This document shows, in pieces, positions 8,975 to 18,798 of a stretch of DNA of 25,769 bases (positions are counted from its first letter, which is position 1; each line of letters begins with the position of its first letter). Under the pieces are notes generated by a model. That model saw only the letters and a list, made by a program, of their open reading frames with translations. It did not search any database and had not been told where the DNA came from. The translations under genes and the position numbers were made by a program. Source of the stretch: Euplotes cf. woodruffi 2 WChen-2021 (taxonomy: Eukaryota; Ciliophora; Spirotrichea; Euplotida; Euplotidae); assembly GCA_021441665.1 (NCBI GenBank), contig JAGYYN010005303.1:1-25769 (forward strand), in the 5' to 3' direction.

Positions 8975-11228
8975 ATGGACTGGCTGAGAAGTAAAATCAG
9001 CGGGCAGAACCAGAGATATACAGAGCAAGGCTACAACCTCGACCTTACTTACGTTACTGATCGAATTATTGCGATGTCTTACCCAGCATCTGGGATTGAG
9101 AAACTATATCGAAATAAAATCGACCAGGTCGCTGAGTTTCTAGAAGCTAAACACTCAGGACATTATGAAGTTTACAATCTATCGGGGAGGGAGTATGACA
9201 CTGATAAGTTTAATGGCTGTGTGAAGAATCTTAACTGGGAAAAACACTCACCTCCTTCAATCTTCACTCTTTTTGAAGCGTGACATAATATGTATGATTT
9301 TATACAGCAACCAGAGAATGTTATTGTCGTCCACTGAATTTCTGGCAGAGGACGTACAGGGACGCTAATCTCATGCTTTTTAATATTCTGAGGACTCTCT
9401 GAATCTGCAGAGGAAGCTATTACCTACTTTGAAAGAATTCGATATCAGTCAGATTTTGATGAAGCTATAAAGCCAGAAGACAATAGTAATAAAACTGAAG
9501 CAGAGTTTGAATATGTCCGACCCCTCAGTGAACAAAATTGCCGAGCTGTGAGGTACTTTGAGCTAATCTATAAAAGAATTATTCAGTCTCCTTCTTTAAG
9601 AATACTAAAGCAAGTGAAGATGATAACAATTCCACATATTAGCAGAAAAACTTGAAAGCCATATCTTGAAATAATCAATGTTCGGCATTACAACCATATC
9701 TATAATGGTAAATAAATGTGATTTTATTAAAAGATACAAATGTTTGTGAGACAAAACTGAGTCCGACTTAGTCAGGTGGAAGTCTGTAGCAAAAAGCAGC
9801 TGATTGGACGACATCGAAGTACCTGAACTTAATAATCATAAAAGTAATCTACCAAGCAAATACAACCCAAATAAAAACTTCAGTATCAAAGAACAAAAAT
9901 TTGATGGAGACGACTTTATCATCATTGAAGAAGACTCAGATGACAGTAAAGATCACAATGATAAAATATGTCAAAATTTAGAGGAATATAAAGCCCAAAA
10001 GCAAGAGAAGATATCTCGAGAGAAAATGCTCGAGCTTCAATTGCCTTACGACCATATAATCCTTCCTCAAACTAACAACCTTCTGCTTAAAGGAGATGTG
10101 ATGTTGAAAGTTGTGCATAAGGGAACTCTAAAATGCTCAGAAGTCTGTTCTGTGTACTTCAACACTTCATTTGTGCTAAAATAAAACAATTAAGTTCACC
10201 ATTCAAGACTGCGACCCTTTTAGTATAAGATCAGATAAAAGATTCAAGCAGGACTTCAGTATTGTGATAAAGACTTCAAAAATCTGAAACAAATGAAGCC
10301 CGAAGACTAACATTAATAAAATATGATATAATTGCCAAAAGGCCATGAGAAACGAGGTAAAAAGGTGGAAGGTTCTCAGTGATCTGCTTGACAATCACAA
10401 GAAGAAATATCATAAACAAACTAAATATCCTAATGCCTGTCGACTGCTGTTTAAGACTCTTGACTCAAACAACTACACTGAAACTGTCGGAGATAGCAGC
10501 AATCATAAAATGCGTGTTTTTAGGTGGTCAAAATAACCCGCAAGAGTGCAAGTTTTTATGCAATCTCTCTGATACAGCTGGAGACTCAAGCTCGGAAAGC
10601 GACTGCGGACTCGATGAAGAAGAAGATTTCTTCAATAGTATATTTAAGCACAACGTGAAATAACCAAGTTCTGCGTCCAAAAGCAAATCACATCAGCTCC
10701 AGTGTCGATTGAGATGACAGTGCTAAAGCAAAACCCCATTTTGATTTCGATTTCGATTCAGATGACAGCCAGAAGAACAAAGGCCACTTCAATTTTGACT
10801 TTAACTCAGACGATGACGAGAAAGAAGACGAATTCGATCTCACAGCAAGAAGACGCACTCAAAATTTTGGAATGCTCTCGGTCAATGAGTTCGTTGAGTA
10901 TTCAAAACACGGTGACAGCGAAGCGAATAACCGTCAGCAAGACGAGTTCTTTAATATGGTCGCGAACCAGTCTGAGCAATTTGGAAGGCATAGCATTAAA
11001 GCTGACATTCAAAAAGATACAAGTTCCTGTGGTAGCTCTGAACTAGAGCAGTCTTATCAATCTGATGCTTCACCAGAAATCAAACTCCAAGAAGACCAAC
11101 AGCAGATGATAAAAGAAGAGATCAAAGCTTTTGATAATGTTCAAGCAAATAAAAATATGATTAAAATCAACAATCTTCCACGAAGCGAAGGACATAAGTT
11201 CCGAATAGTCACCAAAAAGATATCATAA
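8975..11228 (+). CDS. PTEN: PTEN phosphoinositide 3-phosphatase with four +1 frameshift sites
   Basis: The frame begins at the ATG at 8975 and is intronless; it needs +1 shifts at AAA-TAA at 9713, 10182, 10534 and 10661 (first base of TAA) and then runs to 11228, 749 residues in all. Residues 1-35 match the PTEN N-terminus (QNQRYTEQGYNLDLTYV). The phosphatase domain has KLYRNKIDQVAEFLEAKH and the P-loop HCISGRGRTG; catalytic Cys121 is a TGA codon (9335-9337). The C2 domain is recognisable at KGDVMLKVVHK and DKRFKQDFSIVIKTSK, but carries an acidic insertion of roughly 100 residues between 9800 and 10080. A long tail rich in Asp and Ser (HFDFDFDSDDSQ) follows. It should remove the 3-phosphate of PIP3. 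Differences in the active site are listed under findings. The stop is TCA TAA. Confidence 0.95.
9335..9337 (+). other. TGA codon for the catalytic cysteine of PTEN
   Basis: The TGA sits between His (CAC) and Ile in the CX5R motif. Phosphatases of this family need a cysteine here, so TGA must mean Cys rather than stop or Trp. This fixes the genetic code of the window. Confidence 0.97.
9713..9715 (+). other. +1 frameshift site AAA-TAA in PTEN (first of four)
   Basis: The frame reads AAT GGT AAA, meets TAA, and continues one base later as AAA TGT GAT. Before it lies HYNHIYNGK, after it KCDFIKRYK. The other three sites are at 10182-10184, 10534-10536 and 10661-10663, each after AAA. The distances between sites are exact multiples of three in the shifted frames, so the joins are consistent. 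Confidence 0.88.
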
Positions 11229-11477
11229 TCCTTTGATGTATTTTATCAATTAAAAAAAGAGTCAAATATTTGTGATTTGCGAGTTTATTTACTTAAATAA
11301 ATGTAAACGATTACTTTATTTCAAGTAAGAGTTTTTTTGTATGAAATAAAAACAAAATTTTGTATTAAATTCGTTCCCAGTAGCTCATAAAGAATATCGC
11401 TATTAAATATCAGTAATTTTTTATGAAAAAAATTACACAATGAATTTGCTTATAATTACTGAAAGAATAAAATCGAA

Positions 11478-13704
11478 ATGAAGCAATGGCTGAAGACCCG
11501 TTACTATAAAACAACGCCGAAGCACTATCTCCTATCTCCGGAAGAAATTAGGCAAGATGAAGAAATTAGAAGTATTTTCACAGGCATGGACACAGACTCC
11601 GGGAGGTAATAAATTTAATTTCAGCTTTGAGTAACTGCAACAGACAACTCGGGGATCTTAGAACTCGATGAACTATACCGATTGTTCAAGACAAGCGGCA
11701 TTTCGTTACCCAAAGATAAACTAAAATAGGTTGTTTTTCAATAATAAATCCAATCAGCTCTCTCTGAACGACTTTTTAAAAGTCTCAAAAGACCCTGAGT
11801 ACAGGAACAAGTTCCGTAAAGTAATGAGGGAGATCAAGCGACAGATGAAGCTGAAGAGGTAAGTTTATTCCCTCAGTGGCTTAGATACCATGGCTCAATC
11901 TCTAAAGGAGAGAACATCGACATTACTTTAGACAATTACGATTACATACCGATTTCATTCGATAGCATGATGATCAAGCTGGTCGTCAATCGAAAGAGAG
12001 ACTGCCTGCGTCGTAAAATTTCAGACCCAATTCGAGGTACCACCGTTAATTTAAACCAAAGTCTAGACCATAATAGTCCTAAACGAGAACAGATTGTGAA
12101 GTAATGACATCGAAACTTTTGAAAAATTATTGTAAGATAATAAAAATTGATATTCTCCAAACATAATTTTAGTAATGTCGGAAGTGACGATGAACAGTTC
12201 AACGAAGACAAAGAGTTTGTATCTCGCATTATGAACTCTTATAAATACAGAAGTTCGATGTGTAGCTCGACACCATCGAAATCTGAAGCAGCTCTAAAGA
12301 TTAAAAGTACTAATATTTTTATTTTTACAATCTAGACTCAACTACAAAACAGAATACTTTAATGACAAGTGAAGTAAAAGCAGGAAATTCTGTTAACAAA
12401 AATCAGATTTCATTCGGAAGTACATCTGAAGATTTAGCATTTCAAATTAAGCAAAAGGCTGACCTCAAATAACAAAACTTACTTCTCCGAAAGAAAAACA
12501 AACCTTGTTGCGAGAAATAAAAACTATAGCGATCTCAGTAACCTTAACAATGAAGAAGTGCAGGAAAACGAAAATGGTGGGGGTTGAAATACAAATCCCT
12601 TTTAACAAATGATCACTAATGCGACTGATATAGACCAAAGAAAGCTTCCGTTGACATTCGATGAAAAAGACCCGTATTTATTTAACCCAAAGTTCCAATC
12701 GGTTTCGAATATCGCAAAGCCAAGTAAAAAATTTCAGCCTCCAGGAAGTCTCGACCGTCAAGAGTACAAGACCCGATACAGGTCCAAGTACTTCATCGCG
12801 AATAAAATTGTAAAACCACAGATCAACGAACAAGGTACTTTTAGCTGCGGTTATATTTAGAGTTTTTCAATATTCAGAAAAATATCAATAAAGGCTACAA
12901 TTTCAGGAATAACAACCCGATGAGTATTTTTGATGGCAAAAATATAAAAATCAAAAATAAAAGTAAACTGCTGTTTTTATTCACATCAACACTGTTGTTG
13001 TATTTTTAACTGTGATGATGTAAATTTACTTTAGCTAATGACGGCAACCATAAAGCATATAAAGATTACTTGAATGGGTCAACGAAGAATGCTTGAGCGT
13101 TTAGTAGCATTAAAATACTCAAAACTAACTACTACTTGCCTAAGCTGAGCTCTGATATGAATCAAAGTAAACCACTGATAATGATTATTTAGAATGAGAA
13201 AATAAACCCGGAATATGTCAAGATTTAAAGTCGTTTGAATCGAAAAAGCAAGCGTCTAGTTTGAGTAAATAAACGACTGGAGCTTCATACTCTTAATAAT
13301 TCATCAAATTTTGTAATGCAAAGAAAGTCAAACCTTGACAAAGCTCATAATAAGCTTCTCAATGAAGCTGATACTGATTACAATAATCAAGCAGGCTGAT
13401 TTAGGTATGGAGCTATTTCGCAATGTTAAAATGTGTATTTTAGAAACCTCATTCATGATGATAAAATCTCCAATAGCAAACAAGAGTTCGCAACAATTCA
13501 TAAGAAGAGAATGATAAACGATCGGTAAGTTTTCACTGTAACTTAGCCACTAGGACGCTTACCAACTTTGTGAAGGAGAACTACAACAGGTATAAAGGTG
13601 GGAGAAAAAAGGAGCCATCGCTAAAAGAAAATTTAAAGAAAATATACTTAAACAAACAAGAGACAGCAAAAGAAGAATTCTGAAATCTTGAATCTTCATT
13701 TTAG
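11478..13704 (+). CDS. EF-hand protein with at least nine introns and several frameshifts
   Basis: The start is the ATG at 11478. A calcium-binding EF-hand loop region (DNSGILELDELYRLFK) is followed by a second, degenerate one (LFFNNKSNQLSLNDFLK) and by YIPISFDSMMIKLVVNRKRD, a layout common in large ciliate EF-hand families. From 11862 the model is tight. Introns are at 12132-12172, 12307-12335, 12577-12633, 12835-12860, 12963-13034, 13167-13192, 13405-13443 and 13525-13553. +1 sites are AAA-TAG 11727, AAG-TAA 12102, AAA-TAA 12470 and AAA-TAA 13270. A +2 step fits AGG-TAA at 11860. All phases agree to the TTT TAG at 13702-13704. The C-terminal half is low-complexity and basic. The first 160 bases are unresolved (see the 48-base direct-repeat finding). 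Calcium sensing is inferred from the loop. Confidence 0.8.
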
Positions 13705-13800
13705 AAAAAAAAATGCAATATTTTCAATGCGTTTGCAATTAATTCATCTTTAATTATTTCGAATACAATAATAGTAATTAATTATTTTGGAAATCGAACA
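13705..13800. other. Short gap with an ATTGAAA-type motif
   Basis: Only 96 bases separate the EF-hand stop from the next ATG. On the minus strand bases 13720-13729 read CATTGAAAAT, which fits the published Euplotes crassus breakage consensus HATTGAAaHH. The gap must also hold the 3' end signals of one gene and the promoter of the next. A chance match is possible in AT-rich DNA. Confidence 0.3.
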
Positions 13801-15711
13801 TGAAGGTTAGCGTGAAAGTCATGGATGGGTTGAACATCCTTAGCCATGCTGTGGATAATGCAATATTCCAGCAAAAGCAAGGTACGACCACGAGTCATCT
13901 TCCTCTGATCCTCGTGTTTGTTTGCTTAGTTACGCCACCAACTATATAGTTGTTAATAAAGGTGTGGTGGTTCAGATAAACCATCAGTCTCATCTCAGTA
14001 ATACATTAGCTTAGCTTGCCACTTGGCTGTGTAAACAATAGTAAATAGTGACTCAGTTCACCTGTAAAAATTACTAATAAAGCTGTGTTAAATCGAATAT
14101 TCAATTAGATATTTTTAATCAAAATTTAGAAAATCTTATTCTCACAGAAGATAAAGATAATTCAGGAATTTTCAAAATTACATATGCAGAAAAACCTGAC
14201 CTGCATATACTTTGCTAAAAATTTCAATGAGATTCAAAAAAGATTATTTCGCAAGAAATAGAGAATTTGCGATAATTTATAGATTATTCGGCTGATTCAT
14301 AAAATATACTATTTTTGGCTCGTTTTCAAGAATTGCCAATGCTAAATTAGAACATAGTAAAGTTTTGATTACATGCGGATTTACAACTCTAAGCTTAGAT
14401 CTGACTGCATGGTTTTGAAAAACAGCGATTTGCTGGAAAAAATACTGCATATTTTAATTTCTTTGTTACATTTAACTAAAAATAAAAAAGACTAAATCAA
14501 TTTTAGTTTCACTAATATAAGAAATTCGGCAAAATTATCGACGTCATAGGCAAATTATCGCTGATATAAAGGATTGAGTTGATTTTATCATATAGAAAAT
14601 GTCAATAGTCAAGATGCAAGAGAGTTTGTAAGTCTTTTTGAGTACAACTCCCTGAAACAGCAGCTTAAGGAAGCCTTACAAGAAAAACACCAGGCTATCA
14701 ATAAACTCAGCAAAGTCCAAAATGACATAAACAGCATATCAAAGCTTGTCAAAACTCGATTGTTCAAGAGCATTGGAATCCCAAGCGAAGAGCTTGATAA
14801 TGCCTGAGCTTACAACTGAAGGCCATCATCTCTAAAGAAGCTACAAGACCAGCCTCTGCTAGACAATGACAAAGCCCTTCCTGATGAAAGCAAAAGTGAA
14901 GGGTTTGAAGGACATGAAGACAACTTCATCTTCGAAGAAAAGTTTGGTGAGTATTCCAAATTCACAGTCAACAAGTCTCAGTACCTCAACTCGAGCGGTC
15001 TTGCCGAAATTGACGCTCTCGCTAAAGAAGTCTTCTTGTTGTTCCACAAATTCTCTGATTTTATCAGCTATCACAACATCAATGAGGATCTAATTGACTT
15101 CGAAAATGAAACAAGAGACAAAGTCCACTTCACATTGACAAGAGACAGAGAATTATTTGCAACAAATAAGGCGAAAAACCTATTTTACGACAGCAGTGAG
15201 CAGAGAAAAGCAAAGCGGCCTTCTAAGTCTCCAGACAAAGCAACCGTTCACACAGCCCTCGGGTGAAGCTCGATGCACGTGACATCGGTGCTGTCTAACA
15301 GCAAGGTACATTAGTTTAATAAGATTTTAACCGAGATTGGTTATAAGCCCCTTTGCATTCTAACCCAGTGAATAGATCGGCGCTCTCAACGAAAACTTGG
15401 TAAGGGACTTCTCTCAACGAAACCTCATCAACAGCAAAGTAAGAGCGAAGTGGATCCCCAACGAGCACGCCTCCCAGTGATTCCAGTGAAGAAAGAAATT
15501 CGGCCTCATCAGATGGAGACACCACTGCAGAGAATGCGGTAATATTTTCTGCGGCTTCTGCTGCAACAGATACGATTTTGCATCTGGATTCGAAGACGTC
15601 AGAGTCAGAATATGCGAAACTTGCATCAACAGAAAAGATCTCAGAGAGAAGGAGCAGATAAACGTCAAAAGGACAAGCGTATTCTCGGGTAGATTTCATA
15701 ATTTATTTTAG
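13801..15711 (+). CDS. PX/BAR-like protein with C-terminal FYVE zinc finger
   Basis: The start is the ATG at 13801 (MKVSVKVMDGLNILSHAVDN). A 68-bp intron lies at 13882-13949; the join across about 13990-14129 is unresolved. From 14130, +1 sites at TGC-TAA 14216, AAA-TAG 14259 and ATA-TAA 14567 keep the frame. FRKKREFAIIYRLF resembles the basic membrane-binding strand of PX domains, and the helical stretch FGKIIDVIGKLSLI to KQQLKEALQEKHQAINKL resembles the BAR part of sorting nexins. A 70-bp phase-0 intron (15306-15375) leads to a clear FYVE finger: KWIPNEHA, WRHHCRECG, FCGFC, VRVRICETC. The first zinc pair is two TGA codons (15478, 15487). It should bind PI3P on endosomes. FYVE is certain; PX/BAR is tentative. 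The stop is TTT TAG. Confidence 0.85.
13939..13952. repeat. 14-bp palindrome across a splice acceptor
   Basis: CAACTATATAGTTG is its own reverse complement and contains the AG of the intron ending at 13949. CCACC and GGTGG also flank the site further out. It could fold near the acceptor; no function can be assigned. Confidence 0.4.
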
Positions 15712-16008
15712 AATATATCAATTTGATCAATCGCTATTGTAAGTTTCCTTTAAGCTTCATTATTTTTCTATATCACTTATAAATATGATTGAGCTAAAAT
15801 AATGCAAAAAACTATTAATAGTATTGTGACCTCTATCTTCAAATACTGCAGATTTAGTAATTGAGTCGGCTCGACAATATATAGATTTGGTTTAAGTGCC
15901 TGCTATTATTTATGATTAATCCATTAGTTTGACATTCCCCTTGACCTCTTTTTTTATTTAAAAAATTAAAAATATAATAATTTTGTTTATCACTCAGAGA
16001 TCGTAAAT

Positions 16009-16884
16009 ATGGAGACGAATTTACTTAAAGTTCAAAGCAACTGCTGAGACCCGATGGAAGATGCATTTAGCTATATCGAAAGAGTCCCTAAGAAAAAGAT
16101 GATCAAGAAGTACCAGAAGTTTATTGAGCAAGTAATCGGTCGCGGAGAATATAATAATGAGACTGAGTTTTTGAAAAACTGGCTCCTCTAAAGTTCCTCC
16201 AACTTTATATCGAACAAAAGATGTTTAATCCGGCGAACAAAAAGCAAATAAAATACTTTATCACACAGACTGTTCGAGACTATAGATACGTTCACAAGAC
16301 TAATAATCCAAATAAAGAGAGAATTGTCTATGAAGCATTCAAAAGTTTTAAATGATTCGATGATAAGTTTAACCCAGCTGCAAAGAACTGACTAAAAGTT
16401 ATAAATCAAGTTTGGGACATACCAGCTTGATTGAAAATTGACGATCTCAAAGAACGATTTGTATATAAACTTGCTTTGAACACTTCAGTTAAATTTACTT
16501 TGAAAGATTCAGATTGAAAACTTGCAAACGAGCTTTATTTACATGGATTTTTCAGTAAGTATTTTGTATTTCTACTAATCCTCAATTTTAGATTTCAGCT
16601 CACAGCAAAAATGAAGTCTCTCTTTAGTTGAGAGTGACTCTCACGATTCACTGAATTCTAGTACAAGTTCACAACTATCAGCAGATCACAAGAAGATAAA
16701 GATTGAGGCTGTTGTAAAGCCTTCTACCTGGAGATCAGTTAGTATTCACAAATGGGGTTATTACAATTTCAAAATGAAAGAAGAAAACTACGGATGACCA
16801 TTAGAATCGGACCAGTACTCTAAAGTATTTCTCTTAGAACATGGTACTAAGGAAGAGTCTTCTTACTCAGTTCCATTCAAATAA
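16009..16884 (+). CDS. Ciliate orphan, about 278 residues
   Basis: The start is the ATG at 16009 (METNLLKVQSNCCDP). The first 60 codons end at CTC-TAA (16189-16191); the frame that continues with convincing protein (KFLQLYIEQKMFNP) is reached by skipping two bases, so this looks like a +2 rather than a +1 step. One 37-bp intron (16555-16591) is in phase. The N-terminal half is helical and charged; the middle is Ser-rich (SLNSSTSSQLSADHK); the end has a conserved-looking aromatic block (WGYYNFKMKEENYGC). I recognise no family. The first terminator is AAA TAA (16882-16884); because AAA-TAA usually shifts here, the protein may continue for 16 residues to a TAG near 16931. Confidence 0.7.
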
Positions 16885-17279
16885 GAGTTGTACTTTAAGC
16901 TGAGACGATTCTATTAGCCATTCGTAGTCCTGCCTTTGCAAATACTCCGCCATTAAAAAATAATACAGTTCAATAGTGATTATGTCAACTTCAAATTAAA
17001 AACCACAAATACCAGCAAGACACTTAAAAATAATCTTTTTTTTTTATAAAATGTGAAATCTTCACGAATAAAATTCCTTCAAAATCCCGTTGTTTTCAAG
17101 TAAAAAAAACTGCCGATCGCTGCAGACCAGCCAGCTCTCCGATTTTTCTGGTTGAATGCGGGGATCAAAATCCAGTTAAGAAAGGGAGATTTTAAAATAC
17201 CGGAATTCGTATTTTATTAGCAGAGGCAGTGCATTTGGAAAAAATTGAAATTATTGCATTATTGACATAAAATTTAAAA
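16885..17279. other. Intergenic gap
   Basis: No gene was found. It contains a ten-base T run near 17040, a patch of higher GC at about 17107-17170 with short complementary segments (ACCAG/CTGGT), and AATTGAAATT at 17243-17252, which fits the HATTGAAaHH breakage-type consensus. I could not match the GC patch to a known RNA. Confidence 0.35.
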
Positions 17280-18742
17280 ATGAATTCGAACCAGAATAAA
17301 CAGAAGTTCTTGATCAAATGGACTAGGTTTTACAAAAAGAAAAATATCCGCGATAACTCTGAAAACTCTGCTTCTTGAAACCCTGATGAAGAAGCAAAGG
17401 TAGTTGTGTTTATTAAACTTTTAGAAGGAGAAAAAGTCACGACGCAGAGATTTCACTTCTAAAGTCATTGATAGAATCAATAAGTTTACTAATGAAAATA
17501 AAGTCAAAAAGGAGGAGTTTACTAAGAACGAGCAGATTGATGCCTCTGGATCTCAAAAAGACGCGATGATTAAAGCACTCAAAAACTCACCGTTTTTGAG
17601 CTTTGATAACGCAACCCGATTTTTCTATCTGTTTGAAGACGGTATAGTAATAAAATTGATAGGGTTTTAGACTTTAAAAGGTTAAGCAAAGTAAAAAGAA
17701 GGCGTAACATGTTTATTAGTAACTCTCTGTTTATGATATTTAGAGTAAATACTACTCAACGAATCAGAATTCACAAAGACACAAGCATATAAAGAGAAAA
17801 TCCGAGGACATCTCCTGATATGAATAACTCTAAATAAAGAGTAAAAAGTTGTAAATCACCTATGCAGGATTCAAGATTACTGTAACTCCAACTTAGACTC
17901 AGCAAATGAGACGATATACAAATACCAGATGTTTTTGAAGCAAGCAAAGAAAAAGCCAAAGGATTCAGACCAGTACCAATACTACTTAACTCCTGGTTGA
18001 GTTTGCCTTGCTAACATTCTTCAGATGACTTCAAGGGCTTTAACCCGTTCAACATCAGCGATATTATCGAGAAGCGCAAGATCCGAGAAGTCAAGTATAA
18101 AAGCGAATTTCCTAATAAAAAGAAGTTAATCAGCCCCCAGACTACAAAAGACGCATTTACGTAAGTGACTGATAGTCAAATCACCCGATTGTCTATTTTT
18201 AATAAAAAATTATGTAGAATATGCGAATCGAAGACCAGAGAGATCTTGAGTAGTTTACAGAGCAGAGTCAGCGAAATTGAAGATAAAAGCAGAGTATGAT
18301 ACGACTGTAATTTATAGGCATCTCCTCGGTTTAAATCATTTATCAAGTCTCCTCAAGCGTTTGATCTGCATCCACTGCAAAAAGATCGACTCACTCAGCA
18401 TGAGAAAAGAAGGATGAAAAACTACTCTGACAGTATTTAATCTGCTTTATTTGTATAGTAATTGATGACAAAAGCATTAGGACTATTAAGTACGAATATA
18501 TAGCTTTTTAATTGCAAATAGAAGCAAAGTAAACAGCAGAGAGCGATCAAGAAATAATGATGTCAAATCAATTCGGTTTAAAACTAACTTTGATGATTCA
18601 AAGCCCAAGAAAAATGCCTATTCCAATCTGAGCCCTGATGTAAGAAAGCCAACTAAAACTTTAGGTATTCTACCCTACAGGGAAGCAAAAGAAACTTAAG
18701 CTCAAGTTTCAGTTCCCAAAAGTAGCGAAGTTTCCTGACTAA
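17280..18742 (+). CDS. Lysine-rich ciliate orphan, 377 residues, ten introns
   Basis: The start is the ATG at 17280 (MNSNQNKQKFLIKW). Introns: 17400-17424, 17642-17670, 17691-17743, 17841-17867, 17996-18024, 18161-18217, 18294-18317, 18433-18458, 18490-18521 and 18640-18664. Two +1 sites lie ten bases apart, GAA-TAA at 17825 and AAA-TAA at 17835. Every exon phase agrees, to GAC TAA at 18740-18742. The protein is soluble and basic, with a helical N-terminal region, a middle with LDSANETIYKYQMFLKQAK, and a lysine-rich end (GKQKKLKLKFQFPKVAKF). No known domain was recognised. It converges on the next gene with only 56 bases between the stops. The gene structure is much firmer than any guess at function. 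Confidence 0.8.
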
Positions 18743-18798
18743 CAAAATAAAAATATAATAATGAAATAATTGTATAAATTATTGAATTGTTCATTATT
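18743..18798. other. 56-bp gap between convergent genes
   Basis: The gap contains TATTGAATTG near 18779, which differs from the HATTGAAaHH consensus at one preferred position. The two converging genes must share or overlap their 3' end signals here. Confidence 0.25.

Noticed and set aside
15316-15699. 127-codon minus-strand frame with ATG
   Set aside because: The plus strand of the same DNA encodes an unmistakable FYVE finger with all zinc ligands, so this frame is its antisense shadow.
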